DNA of 64,000 nt, taken from Sphingobium sp. CAP-1. Its GTDB lineage: Bacteria > Pseudomonadota > Alphaproteobacteria > Sphingomonadales > Sphingomonadaceae. Below are positions 27,208-36,231 of this stretch, piece by piece (position 1 is the stretch's first letter; every line of letters starts with the position of its first letter). The notes below the pieces were generated by a model. That model was not told where the DNA came from, searched no databases, and was given only the letters and a program-made list of their open reading frames with translations. The stretch covers positions 1,798,001-1,862,000 of the forward strand of contig NZ_CP046252.1 in the NCBI RefSeq assembly GCF_009720145.1. Direction: 5' to 3'. Made by a program: the position numbers and the translations under genes.

Positions 27208-30156
27208 ATGCGTTTTTCCACGCGCTGTTCGGCTATTTTGTTGGCGCTGCTTCTATCGGCGGCGCCTGCTCTAGCGGCCGCGCGCTTGGCCTTCTCCGTA
27301 ACCGATCCGCACCATAGCCGGCTGCGCCGGCTCGAAGATCAGGCCTTCGCCCTGTTCAACAATGACGACTATGCGCTGTCCATGTCGCAAAAGACTCGCG
27401 ACGCCTGGGGCCGGCTGCACGCGGCGGCGATGCGGACGAAGGTGGGTGGCAGGCCGCATCCGCTGGCCGGGGTCGCGCTCATCAGCCTGTCGTCGATGGA
27501 CCAGATCGACGGCAAGAACCCGGATGCGCTGGCCCAGTCACGCGCAGGGCTGGCGCTGCTGGAACCCTTCGCAGACGCCTATCCGATCGCCTGGATGCAG
27601 GGGCTGTCGATCCGGGGCTATGTCGAGATAGCATTGGGCGATGTCGCTGGCGGCGCGAACACTTTGGCGCAGGCGAGCCGCTATATGGATGGCTATATCG
27701 CCCGCACCCCGGCTGACAAGCTCGACAAGGACGCGCATATGCTGCGTTCCAATATCGCTTTCTCCCATGCGCAGGCGCTGACCCGACTGGGCCGCAACGC
27801 CGAAGCGGTCGAGGCGCAGAAGGCGAGCATGGAGGCACGGATCGCGGCGGCGGGACCGGACAGCGCCGACACGATCGGTTCCTATTACACCTATGCCCAG
27901 ATGCTGGCCCGCGTCGATCGCGATGCGGAGGCGGAACGCTATGCCCGGCTGGCGGTGGACAAGGCCACCGACCATGTCGACCGCAAGCATCCGAGCTACG
28001 CCCGCGCGCTGGAGGCGCTGGGGCTGCTGCTGTCGCGCACCGGGCGGCGCGCCGAGAGTCTGGACTATCTGCAACGCGCCATTGCAATCAAGCGCGACAC
28101 GGTGGGGACCAACAGCCTCTATTTCCAGTTCGGCCTGCAAAATCTGGGGACGGTGCTGCTACCGCTGGAACGCTATGCCGATGCCGAGCCGCTGTTCCTG
28201 GAAGCCGAACGCGGTTTCCGCAGGATCGAGGGCGAGAATAGCCCGCAATCGGCGCGGGCGCTGGCCTTCGCCGCATCGGCGGGACTGGCGGAGGGACGGC
28301 GCGATGAGGGGATTGCGCGGCTGGAGACGGCGCTGGCGCGGGTGCGCGCGGGATCGGACAAGGATCGCGACATCGGCCAGCGCGTCTATCCCTATCTGAT
28401 CCCCGCCCTGATCGCGGCGGGCCGGGCCGATGCGGCGCGGGCGGCCGCCAGCGCCTTCGCCGCCGAAACCCGGCAACTGGACAATGCGCCCGCCTTCCCC
28501 CTGGCGCAGGCGGCGATGCTGGCGGCGTGGACCGGGGCGAACGATATAGGGCTGACGGACAGCGCGCTGCGGCTGGCGGGCGTGCTGCGCGACGGCGCGA
28601 CGCTGAACGACAATGGCGAACTGACCGAGGATCAGCGCGCCGGCCTCGACACGGTGCTGGCGGTGGCGGCGCAGACGCAGGACGGGGCGCTGGCGCTCGA
28701 TGCGATGGCCGTGCTGGCAGGATCGCGCATTGCCCAGGCCAATCGGCTGGTGGCGCAGCGACTGGTCGCCGACCCGGCGCTTGCTGCGCGGGTGCGTGGC
28801 TTGCAGGACAAGATCAAGGCGCTGGAGGCGGCAGACCGGCTGCTGCTCAGGGCGCTGGCCACCGATAGCGGCGTCGCCGCGGCGCGCGCGGCGCGGGCCA
28901 GCGTCGCCGCCGATGTGGAGGCAGCACGTGCCGCCCTCGCCCGCGACTATCCCCGCTGGGTCGAGGCGCGCGGCGGCGACCGGCCCGACCTCGCCACGCT
29001 GCGCGCTGGCCTCGCCAAAGACGAGGCGCTGCTGGCGGTGATGCCCGCCTTTGACGGCGTCTATCTGCTGGCGGTGGGGGCGGATGGCGTGCGGGTCGAA
29101 CGCGCGACGATGGGCCGCGCCGCGCTGGTGGCGCTGGTCAACCGGCTGCGCGGGTCGTTGACCCCGGCGGGGTTCGATGCCACGGCCGCGCAGGATATTT
29201 ATGCGCAGATCTTCACGCCGGATATTCTCGGCGCGCTGGGCAAGGCGCGCACCCTGCGGATCGTGCCGACCGGGGCGTTCGCGTCCCTGCCCTTCGCCAT
29301 GCTGCCGCAGCGGCCGGTGGCGAAGGTCGATCGCGACACGCGCTGGCTGATCCGCCGCTTCGCGATCGAAGTGCAGCCCGGCTTTGCGACCGGCGGCGAC
29401 ACGCGCAGCCGGATCGCCGCGCGCGACCAGCGCTTCCTGGGCATCGGCGCGCCGACCGCCTTCGCCAGCGGCCAGTCCGGCCAGCAGCCCGGTGCAGCGC
29501 AGCGCGGCGGCGCGTTGCTGGCGGCAAATCACTATTTCCGCAATGGCGGGGCAGACTTCCATGCCCTTTCCGAACTGCCGCCCCTACCCGGATCGCTGAG
29601 CGAACTGGAGGCAGTGGCGAAGCGCTTCGGCGCGGACCGGGCGACCTTGCTGGTCGGCGCTGAGGCGAATGAGGGCGCGCTGCGCAGCCGCGACCTGTCG
29701 CCCTATGGCGTGATCCTGTTCGCCACCCATGGGCTGGTGAGCGGCGAGATGGAGGGTGTGACCGAGCCGGCGCTGGTTCTATCTCCGCCCGCCACCGCGA
29801 CGCCCGGTGAGGATGGACTGCTGACCGCGTCGGAGGTCGCGTCGATGCGGATCGGCGCGGACTGGGTGATCCTGTCGGCCTGCAACACGGCGGCGGGCAA
29901 TGACGCGCAGGCGGCGGCCTATTCGGGGCTGGCGCAGGCATTCCGCTATGCCGGCGCGGGATCGCTGCTGGTGTCGCACTGGCCGGTGCGCGACGACGCC
30001 AGCGCCTTCGTGACGCTGGAGACGGTCAAAGGCGCCAATCGCGGCCTGCCCCGCGCGATCGCCTTGCAGCAGGCAATGCTGAAGCTGATCCGGTCAAAGC
30101 AGGACGGCGCGACGCAGCCCTATATCTGGGCGCCGTTCATCCTGATGGGCCGCTGA
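27208..30156 (+). CDS. exported TPR-CHAT protein (caspase-like peptidase fold)
   Basis: A 982-residue protein with a signal peptide (residues 1-24, cleavage after ALAAA). Residues about 60-420 are degenerate tetratricopeptide repeats (for example RVDRDAEAERYARLAVDKAT and RTGRRAESLDYLQRAI). A helical, Ala-rich stretch follows, and a CHAT domain fills about 660-982. The caspase-type dyad is intact: His841 in FATHGLV and Cys892 in LSACNTAAG, followed by GLAQAFRYAGAGSLLVSHW and the closing WAPFILMG. CHAT proteins are clan CD peptidases, and some act in defence (the TPR-CHAT of type III-E CRISPR). Here there is no CRISPR gene nearby and the protein is exported, so it probably acts in the periplasm. 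Target unknown. Confidence 0.92.
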   Translation: MRFSTRCSAILLALLLSAAPALAAARLAFSVTDPHHSRLRRLEDQAFALFNNDDYALSMSQKTRDAWGRLHAAAMRTKVGGRPHPLAGVALISLSSMDQIDGKNPDALAQSRAGLALLEPFADAYPIAWMQGLSIRGYVEIALGDVAGGANTLAQASRYMDGYIARTPADKLDKDAHMLRSNIAFSHAQALTRLGRNAEAVEAQKASMEARIAAAGPDSADTIGSYYTYAQMLARVDRDAEAERYARLAVDKATDHVDRKHPSYARALEALGLLLSRTGRRAESLDYLQRAIAIKRDTVGTNSLYFQFGLQNLGTVLLPLERYADAEPLFLEAERGFRRIEGENSPQSARALAFAASAGLAEGRRDEGIARLETALARVRAGSDKDRDIGQRVYPYLIPALIAAGRADAARAAASAFAAETRQLDNAPAFPLAQAAMLAAWTGANDIGLTDSALRLAGVLRDGATLNDNGELTEDQRAGLDTVLAVAAQTQDGALALDAMAVLAGSRIAQANRLVAQRLVADPALAARVRGLQDKIKALEAADRLLLRALATDSGVAAARAARASVAADVEAARAALARDYPRWVEARGGDRPDLATLRAGLAKDEALLAVMPAFDGVYLLAVGADGVRVERATMGRAALVALVNRLRGSLTPAGFDATAAQDIYAQIFTPDILGALGKARTLRIVPTGAFASLPFAMLPQRPVAKVDRDTRWLIRRFAIEVQPGFATGGDTRSRIAARDQRFLGIGAPTAFASGQSGQQPGAAQRGGALLAANHYFRNGGADFHALSELPPLPGSLSELEAVAKRFGADRATLLVGAEANEGALRSRDLSPYGVILFATHGLVSGEMEGVTEPALVLSPPATATPGEDGLLTASEVASMRIGADWVILSACNTAAGNDAQAAAYSGLAQAFRYAGAGSLLVSHWPVRDDASAFVTLETVKGANRGLPRAIALQQAMLKLIRSKQDGATQPYIWAPFILMGR

Positions 30157-30235
30157 TAAGGGAAAGTCCTTATAGGTTTCCGTTCACGGAAAGCGGATAG
30201 GTCGGGCCAACCTTCTCCTCCAGAGGACATGACCG

Positions 30236-30733
30236 ATGATCGCGCTTGAAACCCGCTATGGCTTCCGCTTCGACATTCGCCTGGCGACGCATCAGGACGA
30301 ACCGGCGCTGGCCGATTTCTTCGCCGAAGTGACCGATGAGGACCGGCGCTTCCGCTTTCTGTCGGCGGTGCGGCAGGTCAGTCCGGGGCAACTCCATGCG
30401 ATGACCGACTTCGCCTATCATCGGCATGAGAGCTTTCTGGCCTTCACGCCCGACGGGCATGACATTATCGCGGCGGCGACGTTGGCGGTTGACGAGGGTG
30501 GCGACACCGGCGAGGTCGCGATCACCATCCTGCCCGATCATAAGGGCAAGGGAATCGGCTGGACCCTGCTGGATCATGTCGCGCAGGAAGCGCGCGCCTG
30601 GGGCGTGACGCGGCTCCAGTCAATTGAAAGCCGCGACAATCGCGCCGCGATCAGCCTGGAGCGGGAAATGGGCTTTTCCGCCAAGGCGATCGAGGGCGAT
30701 CCGGGGCTGGTGCTGCTGGAACGGGCCTTTTAA
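30236..30733 (+). CDS. GNAT family N-acetyltransferase (Pat-like)
   Basis: A 165-residue acetyltransferase domain of the GCN5 fold. The N-terminal strand RFDIRLATHQDEPALADFF and the DEDRRFRFLSAVRQVS segment resemble the catalytic domain found at the C-terminus of Pat/acetyl-CoA-synthetase-like lysine acetyltransferases. The acetyl-CoA loop is DHKGKGIGWTLLDHV (about residues 101-115), with Q/RxxGxG/A in the form KGKGIG. The tail DNRAAISLEREMGFS matches motif B. Target is unknown; protein lysine acetylation is possible. The ATG at 30236 has GAGG upstream at a good distance. Its stop overlaps the ABC-F stop by four bases, tail to tail. Confidence 0.85.
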   Translation: MIALETRYGFRFDIRLATHQDEPALADFFAEVTDEDRRFRFLSAVRQVSPGQLHAMTDFAYHRHESFLAFTPDGHDIIAAATLAVDEGGDTGEVAITILPDHKGKGIGWTLLDHVAQEARAWGVTRLQSIESRDNRAAISLEREMGFSAKAIEGDPGLVLLERAF

Positions 30734-32598
30734 CCCGCTTCCAGCGCCGCGCCGGCCTCCATCCAGATTTCCTCGGCCGCTTCCAGCTTCTTTTCGACCT
30801 CAGCGCGCTTCACCATCAACTGGCTGGTGGTCATTTTCGCCTCCGCGCCGGTCGCGGACTTGGGGTCGAACAGCACCGCGTCGATGCGCTTGCGTTCGGC
30901 GATGAGGGTGGTCATTTCGCGCTCCGCCTTGTTGACCGCGTTCTTGAGCGCCTTCTGCTTTTCGCGCCATTCGGCGGCGGCCTTCTTGTCCGCCTTGCGA
31001 TCGACCTTCGGCGCATCACCGCTGCTGCTGTTGCCGTCCGCCTTGCGCAGGATGATGTCGGTATAGTCGTCAAGGCTGCCGTCGAACGGTTGGGCGGTGC
31101 CATTGTCAACCAGCACGAGGCGGTCAGCGACCAGTTCGATCATGTGGCGGTCGTGGCTGACGATCACCACCGCGCCGCTATAGTCGTTGAGCGCCTGTAC
31201 CAGCGCCTCGCGGCTGTCGACATCGAGATGGTTGGTCGGTTCGTCGAGGATCAGCAGGTGCGGCGCGTCGCGGGTGATGAGCGCCAGCGCCAGCCGTGCG
31301 CGCTCGCCGCCCGACATGGAGCCGACCTTCTGCGTCGCGCGCTCGCCGGAGAAGCCGAAGCGGCCGAGTTGCGCCCGTACCGCGCCCGGCGTCGCGCCCT
31401 TCATCACGCGGGTCATATGCTCCAGCGGCGTGTCGGTAATGTCCAGTTCCTCCACCTGATATTGGGTGAAGTAGCCGACCTGCATCTTGGCCGAGCTTTG
31501 CATCGTCCCTTCCATCGGGGCGAGTTGCGCCGCGATCAGGCGGGCCAGCGTCGTCTTGCCGTTACCGTTGCGGCCGAGCAGCGCCAGCCGGTCGTCGGGA
31601 TCGATGCGCAGATTGACCCGGCGCAGGATCGGCGTTTCGGTATAGCCGACCGCCGCCATGTCCATGGTGATGAGCGGCGGGCGCAGTTCGGCGGGGCTAG
31701 GAAAGCCGAAATGCAGGGTCGGGTCTTCGATCGCGGCGGCGATCGGCTGCATCCGGGCCAGCGCCTTGGCGCGGGACTGGGCCTGTTTCGCGGTGGAGGC
31801 GCGGGCGCTGTTGCGGGCGACATAGTCCTGCAACTTCTCCCGCTCCGCCTGCTGCTTGGCGCGGGCTGATTCGAGCTGGGCGAGCCGTTCGGCGCGCTGC
31901 CGCTCGAACGCGTCATAGCCGCCCGGATAGAGCGTCACCTTCCCGCCTTCCAGATGCAAGATATAGTCGACCACATTGTTGAGCAGGTCGCGTTCATGGC
32001 TGATGACGACCACGGTGCCGCGATAGGCTTTGAGGAAATTCTCCAGCCAGAGCGTGGCTTCAAGGTCGAGATGGTTCGAGGGTTCGTCGAGCAGCAGCAG
32101 GTCGGGATTGGAGAACAGAAGCGCGGCGAGCGCCACGCGCATTTTCCAGCCGCCCGAATAGCTGTCCAGCGGCCGGCCCTGCATCTCTTCGTCAAAGCCG
32201 AGGCCAACGAGGATGCGGGCGGCGCGGGCCGGGGCGGTATAGGCGTCGATCGTCGTCAGCCGCTCATAGATATGGCCGAGGCGATCGGGATCTTCGGTAT
32301 GCTCCGCCTCCGCCATCAGTGCGGCGCGTTCCTTGTCCGCCTCCAGCACCGTGTCGAACGGGGTCGCGGTGCCGCTGGGGGCTTCCTGCGCGATATAGCC
32401 GAGGCGGGTGTCGCGGGGCATGTCGCACGACCCCTCGTCCGGGTCGAGCTGGCCGATCATGACCTTCATCAGCGTGGACTTGCCCGCGCCGTTACGGCCG
32501 ATCAGGCCGACACGGCTGCGCGGCGGCAGTGCGGCGCTGGCGCGATCGAGGATGGTGCGGCCGCCCAGGCGCACGGTGATACCGTTGAGGTTAAGCAT
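30730..32598 (-). CDS. ABC-F family ATPase
   Basis: A 622-residue cytosolic protein with two fused ABC ATPase domains and no membrane part, so it is an ABC-F translation factor rather than a transporter. Walker A motifs are GRNGAGKST (34-42) and GRNGNGKTT (about 340-348); the signatures are YSGGWKMRVALAALLFSNPDLLLLDEP and MSGGERARLALALI. Between them is the family's interdomain linker with charged helix (QAEREKLQDYVARNSARASTAKQAQS), and the C-terminal coiled-coil tail (about 530-622) is rich in Lys and Glu. The set matches the Uup/YheS side of the family, which acts at the ribosome. Antibiotic resistance is not suggested by any neighbour. Confidence 0.93.
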   Translation of the reverse strand: MLNLNGITVRLGGRTILDRASAALPPRSRVGLIGRNGAGKSTLMKVMIGQLDPDEGSCDMPRDTRLGYIAQEAPSGTATPFDTVLEADKERAALMAEAEHTEDPDRLGHIYERLTTIDAYTAPARAARILVGLGFDEEMQGRPLDSYSGGWKMRVALAALLFSNPDLLLLDEPSNHLDLEATLWLENFLKAYRGTVVVISHERDLLNNVVDYILHLEGGKVTLYPGGYDAFERQRAERLAQLESARAKQQAEREKLQDYVARNSARASTAKQAQSRAKALARMQPIAAAIEDPTLHFGFPSPAELRPPLITMDMAAVGYTETPILRRVNLRIDPDDRLALLGRNGNGKTTLARLIAAQLAPMEGTMQSSAKMQVGYFTQYQVEELDITDTPLEHMTRVMKGATPGAVRAQLGRFGFSGERATQKVGSMSGGERARLALALITRDAPHLLILDEPTNHLDVDSREALVQALNDYSGAVVIVSHDRHMIELVADRLVLVDNGTAQPFDGSLDDYTDIILRKADGNSSSGDAPKVDRKADKKAAAEWREKQKALKNAVNKAEREMTTLIAERKRIDAVLFDPKSATGAEAKMTTSQLMVKRAEVEKKLEAAEEIWMEAGAALEAG

Positions 32599-32610
32599 GG
32601 GGCGGGGACT

Positions 32611-32649
32611 AGAGCATTTCGCCTTCGGCGAAAATGCTCTGTTTTTTTT
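32611..32649 (+). terminator. terminator-shaped hairpin with T-run, no gene to terminate on this strand
   Basis: Arms AGAGCATTTCGCC and GGCGAAAATGCTCT (one bulged A) around TTC, followed by eight T on the plus strand (32642-32649). Shape is that of an intrinsic terminator pointing right, but both flanking genes run left. It sits 12 bases before the ABC-F start. Confidence 0.6.
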
Positions 32650-32755
32650 GATGACGCATTTTCCGGGTCATCGACCGTAAACGGCCGATTTGAAATTGCC
32701 TGGAACAGAGACGCGCCGGGTGGTGGAGGCTCTCGCGCGGGGTTTTGCCCTCGCC

Positions 32756-35026
32756 CTACCCCGCCGCCTTCACCTGCGCGTAGAGGGTGAATTGCGCGTG
32801 CAATCCCTCCACGCTCGACTGGCCGACCCACAGGTCGAACGCGCCCGGTTCGGCGATCCGCTGGTTGCGCGCGCCCACAAACTCCAGATCCCCGCGCGAC
32901 AGCGAGAAGCGCACCGTACGGCTCTCGCCCGGCGCCAGCGTCACGCGCTCCATACGTTTCAGCTCGCGGATCGGACGGGTACGGCTGGCGACCCGGTCGC
33001 GAATATAGAGCTGGACGACTTCGCTGCCCTTGCGCTTGCCCCGGTTCGTGACCCGCGCCGTCACCTCGATCGCCGCGTCCCAGCGCAGCGCCGTGTCAGA
33101 CAGCTTCAACTGGTCGAGCGCGAAGTCGGTGTAGCTGAGGCCATGGCCAAAGGGGAAGCGCGCGCTGTTGTCGGTGGTGGCGTAGCGCGCCTTATATTCG
33201 GTGCGGTCGTCCACCACCGGGCGGCCGGTCGATTTGCGGTCGTAGAAAAAGGGTTCCTGTCCGCTTTCCCAGGGGAAGCTGACGGGCAGTTTCGCCGACG
33301 GATCGGCCTTGCCGAAGAGTATGTCGGCGATGGCGTGGCCCGCCTCGCTCCCCAGAAACCAGGTTGCGAGGATCGCCTGCGCGTCCGCGACGCCGCCATG
33401 CAGCGCCAGCGCGCGACCATGGCGCAGCAGGATCGCGACCGGTTTGCCGGTGGCGACCACCGCATCGGCCAGCGTCTGCTGCGCGGGTGGAATCTCAATG
33501 ACGGTGCGCGACTGGGCCTCGCCCGACATGGCCTGCGATTCGCCGATGGCGAGCAGGACGAGGTCCGCCGCCTGCGCCGCCGCGACCGCCGCCGCGATGC
33601 CGCCGTCAATCGGCGCAGCGATGGCGGAGCCGGGCGTGACGGTCAGCAGCGCCGGATCGGGCAAGGCGGCGCGCAGGCCGGCGGCGATGTCGACGCCCTT
33701 GCCCGGATCGGCATAAAAGGCCCAGGGACCATAGAGATTGTCGCGATCCTCGCCAAAGGGGCCGATCAGCGCGATCTTCTGCCGCCGGGCCGGATCGATC
33801 GGCAACAGGTCGTCATTTTTGAGCAGCACCACCGATCGCGTGGCGGCGTCGCGGGCCAGCGCACGGTGAGAGGCGGTGAAGATGCGGGTCTTTTCCACCT
33901 CTTCGCTGAGCGATCGCCAGGGATTGTCGAACAGGCCGATCGCCGCCTTCACATAGAGGATGCGGCGCACCGCAACATCGACCGTGCCCATCGGCACCGC
34001 GCCGCTTTTCACCAATTCTGGCAGATAGCGAATATAGAGGCCGCTCTGCATCGACATGTCGACCCCGGCGAGGATGGCGAGGCGGGCGGCGTCGCGCGCA
34101 TCCTCGGCAAAGCCATGGGCGACCAGTTCCTCGTCGGCGGTGTAGTCGGAAAAGACGAAGCCGCGAAACTGCATCTCGCCGCGCAATATGTCGGTGAGCA
34201 GTTCGCTGTCGGCGGTGGCGGGGACGCCGTTAATCTCGTTGAAGGCGGCCATGGTGGTGAGCGCGCCGGCGGCGAACGCCTTGCCGAAGGGCGGCAAATG
34301 GGTTTCGCGCAGCGTCTCTTCGCTAATATCGACATTGCCATATTCGAGGCCCGCGGCGACCGCGCCATAGGCGGCGAAATGTTTGGGGCAGGCGAGCAGG
34401 CTGTCGTCGCGGCGCAGGTCGCGGCCCTGAAACCCCCGGATGCGCGCGGCGGACAGGATGCCGGTCAGGGTCGCGTCCTCCCCCGCCCCCTCGACCACCC
34501 GGCCCCAGCGCTGGTCGCGGGCGACATCGACCATCGGCGCGAAGGTCAAATGCAGGCCGGCAGCGGTGGCCTCCACCGCCATCGCGCGGGCGGTACGCTG
34601 ACACAGGTCGGGATCGAAGCTGGCGGCTTCAGCGAGGGGGACGGGAAAGACGGTCTTGAGGCCGTGGATTATGTCGCCGGCGAACAGCAAAGGGATGCCG
34701 AGCCGGCTGTCCTTCACCGCCATCTCCTGCGCACGGCGGGCGCCAGCGACACCGATGCCGTTGAACAAGCAGCCGACCCGGCCCCGGCGCACTTCGTCGG
34801 ACAGGCGTTTTTCGTCCTGGATGCCGACCTGCGGATTGGGAGGATTGAAGGGGCGAAAGCTGTCGGCGAGGCAGGTCATCTGCCCTGCCTTCTCCTCGAT
34901 CGTCATGCGGGCGATGAGGGCGTCTACTCGCGCCACCTCATCGGCGGCGAGCGCGCGACGCGGGCGAATCAGGGCCAGCGAGCCGGCGAGCGCGCCCAAC
35001 AGCAAATCGCGTCGGTCAATCGTCAT
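32756..35026 (-). CDS. glycoside hydrolase family 3, BglX-like, Tat-exported
   Basis: A 756-residue periplasmic beta-glycosidase, probably a beta-glucosidase of the BglX type. The N-terminus (MTIDRRDLLLGALAG) is a twin-arginine signal. Three domains are seen: a (beta/alpha)8 N domain (about 30-370) with GIPLLFAGDIIHGLKTVFPVPLAEAASFD and ACPKHFAAYG, the nucleophile Asp294 in FSDY, an alpha/beta C domain (about 400-590) with SVVLLKND and GPFGED, and a fibronectin-III-like domain (about 650-750) with TRVTNRGKRKGSEVVQLYIRD. Substrate (cellobiose, laminaribiose, plant glycosides) cannot be decided. The gene stands alone between tRNA genes and the ABC-F gene. Confidence 0.93.
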   Translation of the reverse strand: MTIDRRDLLLGALAGSLALIRPRRALAADEVARVDALIARMTIEEKAGQMTCLADSFRPFNPPNPQVGIQDEKRLSDEVRRGRVGCLFNGIGVAGARRAQEMAVKDSRLGIPLLFAGDIIHGLKTVFPVPLAEAASFDPDLCQRTARAMAVEATAAGLHLTFAPMVDVARDQRWGRVVEGAGEDATLTGILSAARIRGFQGRDLRRDDSLLACPKHFAAYGAVAAGLEYGNVDISEETLRETHLPPFGKAFAAGALTTMAAFNEINGVPATADSELLTDILRGEMQFRGFVFSDYTADEELVAHGFAEDARDAARLAILAGVDMSMQSGLYIRYLPELVKSGAVPMGTVDVAVRRILYVKAAIGLFDNPWRSLSEEVEKTRIFTASHRALARDAATRSVVLLKNDDLLPIDPARRQKIALIGPFGEDRDNLYGPWAFYADPGKGVDIAAGLRAALPDPALLTVTPGSAIAAPIDGGIAAAVAAAQAADLVLLAIGESQAMSGEAQSRTVIEIPPAQQTLADAVVATGKPVAILLRHGRALALHGGVADAQAILATWFLGSEAGHAIADILFGKADPSAKLPVSFPWESGQEPFFYDRKSTGRPVVDDRTEYKARYATTDNSARFPFGHGLSYTDFALDQLKLSDTALRWDAAIEVTARVTNRGKRKGSEVVQLYIRDRVASRTRPIRELKRMERVTLAPGESRTVRFSLSRGDLEFVGARNQRIAEPGAFDLWVGQSSVEGLHAQFTLYAQVKAAG

Positions 35027-35126
35027 CGCGCGCAGGGATAGAGGGAGGAATATGAATGCAACTTGTCCGGCATAACGCCGCAGCGAAGAGGATGTTGCAT
35101 TGCAGAATATTTCACCGGGAAGGCGA

Positions 35127-35202
<76 letters not shown>

Positions 35203-35234
35203 ACACTGGCCTGTTGCAATCCCACCAGGATCGC

Positions 35235-35254
35235 CTGCATCCGGCCGGATGCAG
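35235..35254 (-). promoter_or_regulatory. perfect palindrome in the tRNA-Tyr/tRNA-Lys spacer
   Basis: CTGCATCCGG/CCGGATGCAG is a perfect 20-base palindrome whose edge touches the last base of the tRNA-Tyr CCA. As RNA it makes an 8-bp hairpin with a GGCC loop. Likely a processing or protein-binding feature of the joint precursor. Confidence 0.5.
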
Positions 35255-35341
35255 TGGTGGACAGGGCTGGATTCGAACCAGCGTACGGGAAACCCGGGCA
35301 GATTTACAGTCTGCTGCCTTTAACCACTCGGCCACCTGTCC
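35255..35341 (-). tRNA. tRNA-Tyr (anticodon GTA)
   Basis: An 87-base class II tRNA with an encoded CCA (35255-35257). The acceptor stem pairs GGACAGG with CCTGTCC, the anticodon stem CAGA/TCTG holds the loop CTGTAAA with anticodon GTA, and a long variable arm (CCCGGGTTTCCCGTACG) is present, as in bacterial tRNA-Tyr. G34 is a queuosine site. It is transcribed ahead of tRNA-Lys. Confidence 0.97.
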
Positions 35342-35446
35342 AGTGCCCTGCGCAGTGAGAAATTTGCGTTCCCCGCCGCGCTGGAGGCGGCTCAATGGCG
35401 AAAGGAGGCTTGCCTGTCAATGGGGTGATGTGAAAAGAGCGCAAAC

Positions 35447-36187
35447 ATGAAAAAAGGTCATCGCTCCGCCAAGCCCAAGGGCGCCTTCCCGCGCTTCTAT
35501 GGTCGTCACGCCGTCATCGCGGCGCTCGCCAACCCCAACCGCGTCGTGCGCAAGATATGGGGGACGCGCGAAGCGCTGGCCCAGCTCGATCTGCCGCCGG
35601 TGCTGCCGATCGTTTATTCCGATGTCGCCGACATGGGCCGGATGGTACCGTCGGACGCGCCGCATCAGGGCATCGTCGCCGAAGTCGAGCCGCTGGACGA
35701 TATCTGGCTGGGCGAGATATTGGAGGAAGGACAGGACGACAAACGGCCGATCCTGGTACTCGATCAGGTGACGGACCCGCATAATGTCGGCGCGATCCTG
35801 CGGTCGGCGGCGGCGTTCGACGCGCTGTGCATCGTCACCCAGGACCGGCACGCTCCGCCCGAATCGGGAGTGCTGGCGCGCGCCGCATCGGGCGCGCTGG
35901 AAATCGTGCCCTGGGTGCGGGTGGTGAACCTCGCCCGCGCGCTGGATGAGATTGCCGAGGCCGGGTACTGGCGCATCGGGCTGGACGGCGACGCCAGCAC
36001 CACCATCGCCGAGGCGATCGGCGAATCGCGCGTCGCTCTGGTGCTGGGAGCCGAGGGCGAAGGGCTGCGCCACAATAGCATGGCGCATTGCGACATTATC
36101 GCTAAACTGCCGATCAGCCCGCGGATGGAGAGTCTGAACGTTTCCAATGCGGCGGCCATCGCCCTCTACGCCGCCACCACGAAATAG
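35447..36187 (+). CDS. rlmB: TrmH-family rRNA 2'-O-methyltransferase (RlmB-like)
   Basis: A 246-residue SPOUT-fold methyltransferase. RlmB methylates the 2'-O of a guanosine in the 23S rRNA peptidyl-transferase region (G2251 in E. coli); other TrmH members act on tRNA. The N-terminal substrate-binding domain starts FYGRHAVIAALANP, and the catalytic part has the three SPOUT motifs: LDQVTDPHNVGAILRSAAAF near residue 105, VLGAEGEGLR near 195, and LPISPRMESLNVSNAAAIALY near 222 (the knot). An arginine-rich N-terminal tail precedes these. The ATG at 35447 is the first good start after the tRNA-Tyr gene, which diverges from it. Confidence 0.88.
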   Translation: MKKGHRSAKPKGAFPRFYGRHAVIAALANPNRVVRKIWGTREALAQLDLPPVLPIVYSDVADMGRMVPSDAPHQGIVAEVEPLDDIWLGEILEEGQDDKRPILVLDQVTDPHNVGAILRSAAAFDALCIVTQDRHAPPESGVLARAASGALEIVPWVRVVNLARALDEIAEAGYWRIGLDGDASTTIAEAIGESRVALVLGAEGEGLRHNSMAHCDIIAKLPISPRMESLNVSNAAAIALYAATTK

Positions 36188-36231
36188 CAGGGGCGGCCGG
36201 GCAAGATGTGACGAGAGGGGAGAGAGCGCCG

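Noticed and set aside
32690..35041. A 783-residue rightward ORF over the GH3 gene
   Set aside because: It is the antisense shadow of the GH3 hydrolase; no protein features.
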